Below, piece after piece: positions 9,167 to 18,773 of a DNA stretch of 64,000 nucleotides. Below the pieces are notes generated by a model. That model was not told the DNA's origin, searched no databases, and saw only the letters and a program-made list of their open reading frames with translations. The stretch comes from an uncultured Candidatus Melainabacteria bacterium (lineage in GTDB: Bacteria; Cyanobacteriota; Vampirovibrionia; Gastranaerophilales; Gastranaerophilaceae), in the NCBI GenBank assembly GCA_934726055.1, contig CAKVCZ010000003.1:62001-126000 (forward strand), given 5' to 3'. How positions within the stretch are numbered: position 1 is the first letter of the stretch; the number at the start of each line of letters is the position of its first letter. The translations under genes and the position numbers were made by a program.

Positions 9167-9172
9167 TAAATT
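9167..9172 (+). promoter_or_regulatory. Candidate -10 box, leaderless geometry
   Basis: TAAATT followed by exactly six bases and ATG 9179, with no Shine-Dalgarno sequence. No convincing -35 hexamer is visible, so this is the weakest member of the group. Confidence 0.35.
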
Positions 9173-9178
9173 AATATA

Positions 9179-11020
9179 ATGAAAAGAATATTTTATTTAT
9201 TATTTATATTAATTTTTTTGGTTATGGTTTTAAAATCTTGTATAAGACAAGATACTCCTGATGGTGATATAAATAAAAGTCAATCAACACAAACAATTCA
9301 GCAAGTTATATTTCCAAATAATCCAATAAATATTGATATCTTTGGAGTGGAATATTTACAATCTCAAGCACCTGTTGGAAAATTTGGTGGCGAACTTATT
9401 GAATCTTCGATAGGAGAAGGTCCAAAAACGTTTAATCCTTTTACATCAAAAGATGCAACATCATCTACAATGGCAGGATTGATGTTTGACGGATTATTTT
9501 CTGTTTCTCCAAAAGATGGTTCAATAACACCAAAATTAGCAAAATCATACAATATATTGGATGATGGAAAAGTTTATTTGGTTAATTTAAGAAAAGGTGT
9601 AACATGGTCTGACGGAGTTGAAATTACCGCAGATGATGTGGTTTTCACGTGGAATAAAATTATATTAGCAGGCCTTGGAAATACATCAACAAGGGATTCT
9701 GTTTTAATTGATGGAAAATTACCAAAAGTAACTAAATTGGATAAATATACCGTAAAATTTGAAATACCAAAACCATTTGCTCCTTTTTTGAGAATTTTAG
9801 GAACTCAAATTGCACCAAAACATGCTTTTGAAGAAGTTGTAACTTTAGGAAATGTCGATTTTGAACAATTTTATTCGACAAATACTAATCCAAATCTTTT
9901 TGTAACGAGTGGTCCGTACAGATTAAAAGAATACAAAGCTGCTCAAAGAATAGTTTTTGAAAGAAATCCTAATTATTATATAGTGAATTTAAAAAATCAA
10001 AAACTCCCATATTTAGATAAGATAGTGTTTTTAATTGTGGGTGATTTGAATAATGAAATTCTAAAATTTGAAGCTAATGAAATAGATGTTATTTCATTGA
10101 GAGGTTCAAATGTCGCACCATACAAGGCAAAAGAAGCACAGTCAAATTATAAAATATATAATTTAGGTCCCGATACAGGAACAATGTTTGTTGCATTCAA
10201 TTTGAATTCAAGAAAAAATAAGGATAATAATTATAATGTGGCACCTGAAAAACAACACTGGTTTAGAGATAGAAATTTTCGAACTGCAATTGATTATGCT
10301 TTAGATAGGAAAAGTATGGTTCAAAATATTGCAAATGGCTTGGCAAAACCATTATTTACCGCAGAAAGTTTAAATTCAATTTTTTTGAATAAAAATATAA
10401 AAGGTCATGGTAGAGATTTGGCAAAAGCAAGACATATTTTAGCTGAAAATGGTTATAGTCTTGGTAAAAACAAAAAGTTATATGATGAATATAATAACAA
10501 AGTTGAATTTGACTTATATACAAATGCTGGTAACACGGAGCGAGAAGCTATTGGTGTTATGGTAAAACAAGACTTGGAAGATTTAGGCATGCAGGTTAAT
10601 TACAAACCAATTGAATTTAATACTCTTGTAAATAAGATGACAACAACGTTTGATTGGGATATGATAATTATGGGGTTAACAGGTTCTCCTCTTGAACCGC
10701 ATGATGGAAAAAATGTTTGGTTTTCAAACGGTTCATTGCACATTTTTAATCAACGGATTGATGATAAAAATGATGACAGATTACCATTTGAAAAAAGATT
10801 AGATGAAATTTTTGAACAAGCTGCTTTAAAAACAAATTTTGCAGATAGAAAAAAATTATATGATGAATATCAAGATATAATTTATCGAGAAAAGCCTTTA
10901 ATTTATTTGTATTCTCCTGTGAGAATTGTTGCAATAAGGAAAAAATTTAAAAATATTTATCCTTCTGCTCTTTCAGGAATTACGTATAATATTGAAGAAA
11001 TCTATGAGGATAATAACTGA
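9179..11020 (+). CDS. Oligopeptide ABC transporter substrate-binding lipoprotein (SBP family 5)
   Basis: 613 residues. It captures peptides or similar solutes for the permeases encoded next. The hydrophobic N-terminus ends in VLKSC, an acceptable lipobox, so it is probably lipid-anchored; lspA lies 31 kb away. Family 5 signatures are visible: a start block near PKTFNPFTSKDATSS, VYLVNLRKGVTWSDGVEITADDV in overlapping segments, TSGPYRLKEYK, FRTAIDYALDR and a late YDEYQDIIYREKPLIYLY. The stop overlaps the ATG of the first permease by one base (TGATG), so the genes are coupled. Substrate specificity cannot be read from sequence. Confidence 0.93.
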   Translation: MKRIFYLLFILIFLVMVLKSCIRQDTPDGDINKSQSTQTIQQVIFPNNPINIDIFGVEYLQSQAPVGKFGGELIESSIGEGPKTFNPFTSKDATSSTMAGLMFDGLFSVSPKDGSITPKLAKSYNILDDGKVYLVNLRKGVTWSDGVEITADDVVFTWNKIILAGLGNTSTRDSVLIDGKLPKVTKLDKYTVKFEIPKPFAPFLRILGTQIAPKHAFEEVVTLGNVDFEQFYSTNTNPNLFVTSGPYRLKEYKAAQRIVFERNPNYYIVNLKNQKLPYLDKIVFLIVGDLNNEILKFEANEIDVISLRGSNVAPYKAKEAQSNYKIYNLGPDTGTMFVAFNLNSRKNKDNNYNVAPEKQHWFRDRNFRTAIDYALDRKSMVQNIANGLAKPLFTAESLNSIFLNKNIKGHGRDLAKARHILAENGYSLGKNKKLYDEYNNKVEFDLYTNAGNTEREAIGVMVKQDLEDLGMQVNYKPIEFNTLVNKMTTTFDWDMIIMGLTGSPLEPHDGKNVWFSNGSLHIFNQRIDDKNDDRLPFEKRLDEIFEQAALKTNFADRKKLYDEYQDIIYREKPLIYLYSPVRIVAIRKKFKNIYPSALSGITYNIEEIYEDNN

Positions 11021-11991
11021 TGCAGATATTATTTTATATATTAAAAAGAATTTTACAGACAATACCGTTATTGATTTTAGTATCAATAATAAGTTTTTTC
11101 ATAATAAGACTAAGTCCTGTTGATCCATTGGCAGAATTGAAATTAAATCCGTCAATATCAAAAGAAACTTTAAAATCAGAAGAAATTAGATTAGGATTAG
11201 ATAAACCATTGCCTGTTCAATATTTGTTGTGGGCAAAAGGTTTTGTTAGAGGTGATTTAGGTGTTACAACAACAGGAGAACAGGTATCTGTAAAGTTAAT
11301 GGAGCGAATTCCAAATACATTGTTGTTGACAATAGTAGTCATTTTTATGTCTTGGATTGTTGGAATTCCTCTGGGAATTTTTGCTGCGATAAATTGGAAA
11401 ACACCGTTTGATAGGCTTTTGACAGTTTTAACAAGTATAGGAATGGCAATTCCATCATTCTTTTTTGCAATATTAATGCTTATTTTTGCGGTTAGAACAG
11501 GTTGGTTCCCTGTTGGTGGTTTAACATCGTATAATTTTGATGATATGTCTTTGTCAAGGCAAGTATTAGATATTGCATATCATTTATTTTTGCCTGTGCT
11601 CGTTTTGTTTACATTATCTTTGGCAGGTTTACAAAGACAGATGAGGGCAAATTTACTGGACGTGTTGGATAGTGATTATGTAAAATTTGCTAGAGCAAAA
11701 GGATTGAGTGAATTTAAAGTTATCTTTAAACATGCACTAAGAAATGCGGTGAATCCTATGATAACACTTTTAGGGTTTGAGTTTTCAGGTCTTTTATCCG
11801 GAGCAGCTCTTACAGAATATGTTTTTCAATATCCGGGGCTTGGCAGATTAATTTTGGAAGCAGTTTTGAAATCTGATATTAATCTTGTAATGGCATCTTT
11901 GATGATTGGTGCAATTATGTTAGTTGCAGGTAATTTAATTGCGGATATATTATTGATATTAACAGACCCTCGTATAAGGGCAAAGGCTTAG
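11020..11991 (+). CDS. Oligopeptide ABC transporter permease, DppB/OppB type
   Basis: 323 residues, six predicted membrane helices. It forms half of the inner-membrane channel with the next gene product. The N-terminus (ILKRILQTIPLLILVSIISF) and the block SPVDPLAE are typical of DppB-type permeases. The cytoplasmic EAA-type loop that contacts the ATPase is seen around FARAKGLSEFKVIFKHALRN. It is coupled to the binding-protein gene by a one-base overlap. Confidence 0.94.
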   Translation: MQILFYILKRILQTIPLLILVSIISFFIIRLSPVDPLAELKLNPSISKETLKSEEIRLGLDKPLPVQYLLWAKGFVRGDLGVTTTGEQVSVKLMERIPNTLLLTIVVIFMSWIVGIPLGIFAAINWKTPFDRLLTVLTSIGMAIPSFFFAILMLIFAVRTGWFPVGGLTSYNFDDMSLSRQVLDIAYHLFLPVLVLFTLSLAGLQRQMRANLLDVLDSDYVKFARAKGLSEFKVIFKHALRNAVNPMITLLGFEFSGLLSGAALTEYVFQYPGLGRLILEAVLKSDINLVMASLMIGAIMLVAGNLIADILLILTDPRIRAKA

Positions 11992-12008
11992 TTAGTGGGG
12001 GTAAGATA

Positions 12009-13076
12009 GTGTTAAAGGAAATTTTTAAAGGTATATTTAAGGATAAATTTGCAACACTTGCGTTTTTAGTGTTGGTATTTATTTATTTCTGTCTATTTTT
12101 TGCAGATATAATTGCTCCATATACAAAGGATTATACGGATAGAGAACTTTCTTATGTTCCTCCATCACCTGTTTTTACAATTGATGAAAACGGTAATTTT
12201 TCAAAGCCATATACATATAATTATAAAAGAGAATATGATGAAAATTTAATGCAAACTGTTTTCAAATTAGATAGAAGTAAAAAATATTACTTGAGATTTT
12301 TTACAAATGGTGAAGAATATGAGTTTTTAGGTTTTATTCCTATGAATATTCATCTTGTAACTGTTGAAAGTGAAGGACGGTTATATCTTTTAGGTGGGGA
12401 CATAAACGGTAGGGATGTATTTTCAAGGTTATTATTTGGCGGAAGAATTTCAATGACAATTGGGTTCTTGGCATTGCTTGTATTGTTTCCGATAGGGTTA
12501 TTATATGGAGGAATTTCCGGATATTTTGGAGGAATTATAGATGTAGTTATGATGAGGTTTGCAGAAGCAGTTATGGCTATACCAAGTTTTTATTTATTAA
12601 TAATTTTGGCTGCGATTTTACCTTCAAATATGACAAGCACTCAAAGATTAATCCTTATTGTTGTAATATTGGCATTAATTGGCTGGGCAGGATTTGCAAG
12701 AGTTGTAAGGGGTATGGTATTATCCGTTAAAAATCAAGAATTTGTTCAGTCTGCAAAAATGATAGGTGCTTCAAATTTAAGAATAATTATAAAAGAAATA
12801 TTGCCGCAAACTACGAGTTATGTTATAGTAGCGATGACTTTATCTGTTCCGGGATACATTTTGTCAGAAAGCGGATTAAGTTTTTTAGGTTTAGGAATCC
12901 AACAACCTGATGCGAGTTGGGGTAATATGTTAAAAGAGGCTCAAGAATATATAAATATTCTATACAGACCTTGGTTATTAACCCCCGGATTCTTAATTTT
13001 TGTTGCAGTTCTGTCATTTAATTTAATAGGTGATACAATAAGAGATATATTAGATCCAAAAAGCAAGGTAAGATAG
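12009..13076 (+). CDS. Oligopeptide ABC transporter permease, DppC/OppC type
   Basis: 355 residues, GTG start with a G-rich site (GTGGGGGTAAGA) just upstream. It is the second half of the channel. The first membrane helix (about 15-37) is separated from the transport core by about 85 extracytoplasmic residues, longer than in the E. coli protein, before the GTD-like motif GGDINGRDVFSRLLFGGR. The ATPase-contact loop QSAKMIGASNLRIIIKEILP and the signature GLSFLGLGIQQPDASWG are intact. No DppD/DppF ATPase genes follow, so the ATPases must be encoded elsewhere. Confidence 0.94.
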   Translation: MLKEIFKGIFKDKFATLAFLVLVFIYFCLFFADIIAPYTKDYTDRELSYVPPSPVFTIDENGNFSKPYTYNYKREYDENLMQTVFKLDRSKKYYLRFFTNGEEYEFLGFIPMNIHLVTVESEGRLYLLGGDINGRDVFSRLLFGGRISMTIGFLALLVLFPIGLLYGGISGYFGGIIDVVMMRFAEAVMAIPSFYLLIILAAILPSNMTSTQRLILIVVILALIGWAGFARVVRGMVLSVKNQEFVQSAKMIGASNLRIIIKEILPQTTSYVIVAMTLSVPGYILSESGLSFLGLGIQQPDASWGNMLKEAQEYINILYRPWLLTPGFLIFVAVLSFNLIGDTIRDILDPKSKVR

Positions 13077-13080
13077 ATAT

Positions 13081-13782
13081 ATGATTCAATACGTTATAAG
13101 TTTAACAGCATCAGTAATTTTTGGATTTTCTCTTGGTTTGGAAAGAGAATTAACCAATAAACAAGCAGGATTAAGAACTCACATTTTTGTATGTTTGGGT
13201 TCTTGCGTATTTACACTGCTTTCGATATATGGATTTCCGACATTTGCATTAGGGGATAATGTTATTATAGATCAGGCAACAGGAGTTCGAGATACTGCAC
13301 GTTTAGCCGCACAGGTTGTTACAGGTATTGGTTTTATTGGTGCCGGAACTGTTATGAAAAACGGATCTTCTGTTCATGGGCTTACAACTGCTTCTACTTT
13401 ATGGATTGCAGCAGGTATTGGTATGGCATGTGGTGCAGGAAGATATGATATCGCTTTCTTTGCAACAATTTTGAGTGTATTAGTTTTAATTTGTATTAAG
13501 TGGATAGAAAAACACTTTATATCAAAGAAAAAAATTGTAACAAAATTTGTAAGATTATCTTTAAGATGTGAAAAAAGTAATGTTGAAAAAATTCAAAAAT
13601 ATATTATGGAAGAATTTCCATTTTTGAGTGAACTGAAAAAAGTTGATTTGGAAGGTGAAAATGTAGCAAAAATAGTTGCGGTAATAAAAGTAAAAAGCCA
13701 TAATCCAATTCAGTTTTTGTATAAAAAAGTTGAAAATATTGAAGGAATTAAAAATATTTCTATAAGAGAGACTGATGACTAA
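13081..13782 (+). CDS. MgtC/SapB family membrane protein
   Basis: 233 residues. The N-terminal 140 residues carry four or five membrane helices and the MgtC signatures GLERELTNKQAGLRTH and GIGFIGAGTVMKNGSSVHG followed by LTTASTLWIAAGIGMA. The C-terminal 80 residues form a soluble alpha/beta (ACT-like) domain, as in longer MgtC proteins. The family is linked to Mg2+ homeostasis and acid or low-Mg2+ survival, but is not itself an established Mg2+ importer. It follows dppC by 4 bp and overlaps the next gene by 8 bp, so it is in one transcription unit. Confidence 0.9.
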   Translation: MIQYVISLTASVIFGFSLGLERELTNKQAGLRTHIFVCLGSCVFTLLSIYGFPTFALGDNVIIDQATGVRDTARLAAQVVTGIGFIGAGTVMKNGSSVHGLTTASTLWIAAGIGMACGAGRYDIAFFATILSVLVLICIKWIEKHFISKKKIVTKFVRLSLRCEKSNVEKIQKYIMEEFPFLSELKKVDLEGENVAKIVAVIKVKSHNPIQFLYKKVENIEGIKNISIRETDD

Positions 13783-15100
13783 AAAGAGAAAAAATCGATT
13801 TATAAATTTTTTTAGAAAAAATGGAAAAGATTATTTAAGAACATTTATGACCACCTTTTTAATAGTTGGTATTTTTGGACTTTTGAATATATTTTATATG
13901 ATATATTCGATTTTTAACGAAAGTGCTGCCTCTCCTAAAAAGTTTAATGTAGATTCTGCATTTGAATCATATTTAGTAGATATTTTAATTGAAAAAAATA
14001 ATGAATTTGCACAAATGTATCCAAAAAGTTATGCAGTAAACATGCGTCTAGGAATTTTATATGGATATAAGCAGGATTATCAAAATGCAGAAAGAGAATT
14101 GAAAAATGCAATAGAAAAAGCTGTTGATTATGATTATTCACCGAGTTTTCAACTTGCAAAACTTTATATCAAAATGAATAGGCTTAAAGATGCACAGCAG
14201 ATAATGGATAAAATTGGTGAGAAACCGAATAAAAAATTAATAAGATATAAATTACATATTTATACTTTATTGGGAGAGGCATACTATAAACAAGGCTATT
14301 ATGCTCTTTCTATGATAAAATATGAAAAGGCGATTCAATATTATAATGTGTTTAAAATAAAAGAATTCGATTATATTTTTCAATCTTATGTAAAATCTTG
14401 TATTTCTTTGGCGGATTGGTGTGTTGATCAGGATAAAATTGATGAAGCTTTTATGGCATTAGAAAAAGCATATAAAATTGATCCTGAAAATGTAATAATA
14501 AATTATAAATTAGGCTTGTTAAATATTGATAATGATCCGTATAAAGCTTATGATTATCTGTATTTTGTCAACAAGAAAGATCCTCAGATTGTAAATTATG
14601 ATGCATATTTTGATTTAATGAATGAGTTGGCAAAATTAGAAGATGAAGAGGGCAATTTTACAAATGGAGAATTATACAGAAAAAGAGCATTACAATATCA
14701 AAAATTTGTAAAAAATAATTTGTTATTTGATAAAGATTTGTTTATTGATATTATGAGATTAGATGTTCATCCGGATCTTGCTGCACAAGAATATTTGATG
14801 AACGTTCAATTTAGGATTCAAAACAATTCAAGTTTAGATATAGATAATTTGTCTGTAAAAGTTATTTTTAAATCAGGCAATAAACAAATTCAAGAATTTA
14901 CACAAAAAATCTTTGATGAAACAAGAATTTTTAAAGCCGGCATGTTAACTCCGCCAATTGTTATTAGTGCTTCAGAATCTTATAAAGACAAAAAAGTTAT
15001 TAAAGAAGATATGTCAGTTGAAATTTGGGCATATAAATATCCAAAATATCAGATAAAACTTTATTCACAGACATTTAAAGCTCCTGCGATTAATCCTTAA
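13775..15100 (+). CDS. Membrane-anchored TPR protein
   Basis: 441 residues. A basic N-terminus precedes one membrane helix (about 25-46, TFLIVGIFGLLNIFYMIYSI), then TPR-type repeats (about 80-290; for example YKQDYQNAERELKNAIEKA and DEAFMALEKAYKIDPEN). A C-terminal beta-rich region (about 330-440) resembles an immunoglobulin-like FxLYD-type fold, by pattern only. Its start overlaps the mgtC-like gene by 8 bp. It is analogous in design to the TPR protein at 6806-8470 but has a different tail. The partner is unknown. Its last 11 bp overlap the convergent U32 gene. Confidence 0.82.
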   Translation: MTKKRKNRFINFFRKNGKDYLRTFMTTFLIVGIFGLLNIFYMIYSIFNESAASPKKFNVDSAFESYLVDILIEKNNEFAQMYPKSYAVNMRLGILYGYKQDYQNAERELKNAIEKAVDYDYSPSFQLAKLYIKMNRLKDAQQIMDKIGEKPNKKLIRYKLHIYTLLGEAYYKQGYYALSMIKYEKAIQYYNVFKIKEFDYIFQSYVKSCISLADWCVDQDKIDEAFMALEKAYKIDPENVIINYKLGLLNIDNDPYKAYDYLYFVNKKDPQIVNYDAYFDLMNELAKLEDEEGNFTNGELYRKRALQYQKFVKNNLLFDKDLFIDIMRLDVHPDLAAQEYLMNVQFRIQNNSSLDIDNLSVKVIFKSGNKQIQEFTQKIFDETRIFKAGMLTPPIVISASESYKDKKVIKEDMSVEIWAYKYPKYQIKLYSQTFKAPAINP

Positions 15101-16841
15101 ATATTTGCATTTGGCAGTCTTTACAATCAAATTTTAATTTATATCTTTGATTTTTTTCATCAATTAGAAATAAATCAATTGGTTTTTGACATAAATTGAA
15201 TGCAAATTTTAGACAGTGTTTAGTTGTCATAAGTGCTTTTTGTGCACTTTGGGTTCCACCTTCTATCGCTGTTTCTGTTATTTTGCAGTTACATTTTTGA
15301 TAAAATAATTTTGCATATTTGTTAAGGACATTTGCTCTATAATCGTATTCTTTCAGTGGAAAATCTGTGTAGTTTAGCGGTTTTTGAAATTCTCGTTTAT
15401 AGTTTTTGAGCCTTTCATTCATTAATTTTTTAAACAAATTGCGGCGTAGTTCGTTTATTTGTGAAATCGGTAAAAATGGGATATTTTTACTTTCAAATTG
15501 TATAGAATTGCAGAAAAAATCACTTTCGCCTGTTTTTTTAAATTGTTTTTCAAATGTTTGTTTTATTTTTTCTTGATTTTGTGCATTTTCGCTTGAGAGT
15601 ATTTTTAAAGATACGTAATTGTCATCTTCATCTTTTGCAAAAATTTCATCGTCCTTTATATTTACATTCACTACAATTTGACGTTTTGTTTTGGAATTTT
15701 TTAATTGTTTTTCAAATTCGATATCTAAATTCCTGAATACAGTTATTCCTTCTTTAATATTATCCATTTTGTTAGGATAAATTTTATTTCCTTCGACTTT
15801 ATTTACGAGGCATCCGTTAGAATTAAAATAGAGTCCGTCTTGTGCGTGTAGTGAATGATTATTTATTACAAAATAATTTTTACCTACTTTTTCAATTTTT
15901 CCGACTTTTTCTCCAATAGATTTTGGAGTGTCAAAATTATAAATTTTTCCGCGTTTATCCAAAAAATAGTCAGTAAAACCTCGATTAAAAGATTTGCTTA
16001 CGTTTGGTTCAAAATCAAAAAATATTTTGCCGGAAGAACTTTTTTCACTCACTTTATCAAGTTTCTGTCGATAAAATCCGACAACATTTTTTATATAGTT
16101 TTCATCTTTTAATCGACCTTCTATTTTAAAAGAAGTAACTCCTGCATTTGCAAGTTTTTCAATATATTCAGATGCATTAAAATCTTTTAAACTTAAAAGA
16201 TGTTTATTTTCAGCATAAATTTTATTATTACTATCAATTAATGTGTATTTTTTTCTGCAAGGTTGAGCACATTCTCCTCTATTTGCAGAACGTCCGCCTA
16301 TTGATTGACTTAAATAACATTGACCGCTATAACTTACGCACAAAGCTCCATGAATAAATGTTTCAATTTCGCAATTTGTATTCTTGCAAATATCATATAT
16401 TTCTTTCAATGATAGTTCTCTTGCTAAAATTACTCGTTTAATTCCTAATTTATCAAAAAATTTAACTTTTTCTAATGTTCTATTATCGCATTGAGTGCTT
16501 GCATATAGAGGAATTGGCGGAAGTTTATTTTGTATAGCAAGTTCCAAAATACCCATATCTTGAATTATTAATCCGTCAACACCTATTTCGTAAAGGTTTT
16601 TTATTAAGTCAATTGCCCTTAAAATTTCATCATCATTTAAAATAGTATTTACTGTACAGTAAATTCTTACGTAAAACTTATGTGCGTAATCTACTATTTC
16701 TTTTATATCTTCAATTGTATTTGCGGCATTTTTTCTTGCCCCAAATAAATTTGCACCTATATAAACTGCATCTGCACCGTAATCTATTGCTGCAATTGCA
16801 CATTGTTTGTTTTGAGCAGGTGCGAGAAGTTCTAATTTCAT
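15090..16841 (-). CDS. rlhA: Peptidase U32 family protein, RlhA-like
   Basis: 583 residues. The N-terminal half is a U32 barrel: LLAPAQNKQCAIAAIDYGAD at the start and the PROSITE-type signature E-x-F-x2-G-A-L-C-x4-G-x-C-x-x-S as ETFIHGALCVSYSGQCYLS, followed by RGECAQPCR with further Cys of the likely iron-sulfur/metal site. The C-terminal half matches the extra domain found in RlhA, which hydroxylates C2501 of 23S rRNA in E. coli. RlhA is therefore a better guess than protease, though shorter U32 proteins (TrhP, ubiquinone-hydroxylating UbiU) share the core. The start lies 2 bp after the stop of the upstream SDR gene, so the pair is an operon. Confidence 0.82.
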   Translation of the reverse strand: MKLELLAPAQNKQCAIAAIDYGADAVYIGANLFGARKNAANTIEDIKEIVDYAHKFYVRIYCTVNTILNDDEILRAIDLIKNLYEIGVDGLIIQDMGILELAIQNKLPPIPLYASTQCDNRTLEKVKFFDKLGIKRVILARELSLKEIYDICKNTNCEIETFIHGALCVSYSGQCYLSQSIGGRSANRGECAQPCRKKYTLIDSNNKIYAENKHLLSLKDFNASEYIEKLANAGVTSFKIEGRLKDENYIKNVVGFYRQKLDKVSEKSSSGKIFFDFEPNVSKSFNRGFTDYFLDKRGKIYNFDTPKSIGEKVGKIEKVGKNYFVINNHSLHAQDGLYFNSNGCLVNKVEGNKIYPNKMDNIKEGITVFRNLDIEFEKQLKNSKTKRQIVVNVNIKDDEIFAKDEDDNYVSLKILSSENAQNQEKIKQTFEKQFKKTGESDFFCNSIQFESKNIPFLPISQINELRRNLFKKLMNERLKNYKREFQKPLNYTDFPLKEYDYRANVLNKYAKLFYQKCNCKITETAIEGGTQSAQKALMTTKHCLKFAFNLCQKPIDLFLIDEKNQRYKLKFDCKDCQMQIFKD

Positions 16842-16843
16842 TA

Positions 16844-17779
16844 TTATTTGATACTTTCAAAATATTGAATAGTTTTTATTAAACCATCTCTTAACTTAAC
16901 AGTTGGTTCATAACCAAGCTCTTTTCTTGCTCTGGTTAAATCAGGACGACGTTTTGTCGGATCATCTGATGGTAAATCCTTGTAAATTATTTTGGATTTA
17001 GAACCTGTTAATTCAATGACTTGTTCTGCGAGTTCTTTAATTGTAAATTCTCCGTCATTACCAATATTTACCGGTTCAAAATAGTTATCTTTCTCCATTA
17101 ATGATATCATTCCGCGAACCAAATCATCAACATAGCAGAAAGAACGTGTTTGTGAGCCATCACCGTAAATTGTTATATCTTCTCCGTTAAGAGCTTGAAC
17201 AATGAAGTTTGAAACAACTCTGCCGTCATTTTTAGCCATTCTTGGACCATAGGTATTAAATATTCTTATAATTCTTGTATCTACATTGTTTTGACGGTGA
17301 TAATCCATCATCAATGTTTCTGCTACACGTTTACCTTCGTCATAGCAACTTCTGATTCCAATAGTATTTACATTTCCCCAATACACTTCCTTTTGAGGAT
17401 GCATTAGAGGATCACCATAAACTTCACTTGTTGATGCTTGTAAGATTCTTGCTTTTACTCTTTTTGCAAGTCCAAGCATATTTGTAATTCCTAAAACGCT
17501 CGTTTTAATTGTTTTTATTGGATTATATTGGTAATGAACCGGACTTGCAGGACATGCAAGGTTATATATTTGATTTACTTCAAGTCTTATTTCTTCTGTA
17601 ACATCGTGTCTTATAAATTCAAATTTTTTGTTATCTAAAAGATGTTCAATATTTTTTTTCGAACCTGTAAAAAAATTGTCCAAACAGATGACGTAATTTC
17701 CTTGATTTAAAAGTTTTTCACATAGATGAGAGCCGATAAATCCTGCTCCTCCTGTAACTAATATTGTCTTTTGTTCCAT
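16844..17779 (-). CDS. UDP-glucuronate decarboxylase-like NAD-dependent sugar epimerase/dehydratase
   Basis: 311 residues, extended SDR family. It probably converts UDP-glucuronate to UDP-xylose for surface glycans. The nucleotide-binding motif [10 protein letters not shown] is at the N-terminus; [20 protein letters not shown] is a hallmark of the UXS subgroup. The catalytic pair is Y-D-E-G-K (SCYDEGKR), and [10 protein letters not shown] follows. ATG 17779 is chosen, with AGAGGA upstream; ten extra in-frame residues in a longer frame lack a site. It is cotranscribed with the RlhA-like gene, and a glycosyltransferase gene lies 1 kb upstream. The exact sugar nucleotide is inferred from subgroup motifs. 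Confidence 0.85.
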   Translation of the reverse strand: MEQKTILVTGGAGFIGSHLCEKLLNQGNYVICLDNFFTGSKKNIEHLLDNKKFEFIRHDVTEEIRLEVNQIYNLACPASPVHYQYNPIKTIKTSVLGITNMLGLAKRVKARILQASTSEVYGDPLMHPQKEVYWGNVNTIGIRSCYDEGKRVAETLMMDYHRQNNVDTRIIRIFNTYGPRMAKNDGRVVSNFIVQALNGEDITIYGDGSQTRSFCYVDDLVRGMISLMEKDNYFEPVNIGNDGEFTIKELAEQVIELTGSKSKIIYKDLPSDDPTKRRPDLTRARKELGYEPTVKLRDGLIKTIQYFESIK

Positions 17780-18242
17780 TTTTAATCCTCTTTTTTTATA
17801 TTCTATCATAAATTAATAAAATTGTTTCAAGTTGTTAATATTATTAAGTTTTGGTAATAATCGCTAAAAATACCATGCCTACATGATTGCAATAGTTTTT
17901 TACATTATTTTAACAAAAATTATGTAAATTTTTTATATAAAGTGTATATTTTGGGTAAATAAGACTATACTAACCTAAAGGGATTTTTAATAAAAATTAA
18001 TGTAAAAAGATTGTCATGTTTCAATAAAATTAAGGATTTTTTACGTATTTTTGGTTTATTATAATTATACAGTCTTGGGGGGCGGGGTTAGTTATCTCGC
18101 AAAGAAAATATAATTAAATTTTTTGGTGTTTAGTCCAAAATATCCGATGTTTTAAGTCTTTTTATTTATCACCTAAATATCGGATGAAGTATTTTCAAAA
18201 AAATATTAAAATCAGATTAGAAAGTTTAATTGGAGGCATAAG
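17780..18242 (+). promoter_or_regulatory. Long intergenic region and probable structured leader before the cobalamin adenosyltransferase
   Basis: 463 bp without a credible gene. A possible promoter, TGTATA-17-TATACT, is near 17941-17970, which would give a leader of about 260 bases. The last part has nested complementarity: TTTTGG (18121-18126) with CCAAAA (18135-18140); the loop TTTAG (18129-18133) with CTAAA at 18173-18177; and ATCCGAT (18142-18148) with ATCGGAT (18179-18185), compatible with a pseudoknot. A G6-C-G4 run lies at 18077-18087. No cobalamin riboswitch core was found. GGAGG at 18232-18236 is the ribosome site of the next gene. Confidence 0.4.
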
Positions 18243-18773
18243 TTGTTAGAACGCGGCTATATACAAATCTACACAGGTGATGGTAAGGGTAAAACAACAG
18301 CATCATTGGGTTTAGCTATGAGAGCTTTAGGTCATGGCTGGAAAGTTCTAATTATTCAATTCACAAAAGGTGATAGTGCCACTTCTTATGGTGAAATTGT
18401 TTCTGGCGGTATGTTTCCAAACTTAAAAATTGTTCAATGTGGTATGGATAGAGTTGTTTATTCTCATAATATTTGTTTAGATGATTTTAAAGAAGCTAAA
18501 AAGGGTTGGGAATTAGCCAAAGAAGCTATTGAAAGCAACGAATATCAATTGATTATTTTAGATGAAATTAATATTGCTATTGCAATGAATATGATTAAAG
18601 TTTCAGATGTTAAAGAAGCATTGTTGCATAAACCTGAAAATCTTGAAATTGTTTTAACAGGCCGTTATGCACATCCGGAATTGAAAGCAATGGCTCACCT
18701 TGTAACAGAAATGAAACCTATTAAACACTATTTCGACATTGGTGTTATGGCAAGACAAGGTATTGAGTATTAG
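18243..18773 (+). CDS. cobO: Cob(I)alamin adenosyltransferase, CobA/CobO/BtuR type
   Basis: 176 residues, the full family length. It transfers the adenosyl group of ATP to cob(I)alamin, yielding adenosylcobalamin, the cofactor of the NrdJ reductase encoded 1.1 kb away. The P-loop GDGKGKTTAS sits at residues 12-21, followed by LGLAMRALGHG and the IILDEINIA strand. The start is TTG 18243, because GGAGG lies six bases upstream. A structured-looking leader precedes it. No other corrinoid biosynthesis genes are in the window, so salvage of imported B12 is plausible but unproven. Confidence 0.93.
   Translation: MLERGYIQIYTGDGKGKTTASLGLAMRALGHGWKVLIIQFTKGDSATSYGEIVSGGMFPNLKIVQCGMDRVVYSHNICLDDFKEAKKGWELAKEAIESNEYQLIILDEINIAIAMNMIKVSDVKEALLHKPENLEIVLTGRYAHPELKAMAHLVTEMKPIKHYFDIGVMARQGIEY

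Noticed and set aside
18077..18087. G6-C-G4 run as a G-quadruplex.
   Set aside because: Only two G-runs are present; a quadruplex needs four runs, or an intermolecular arrangement.
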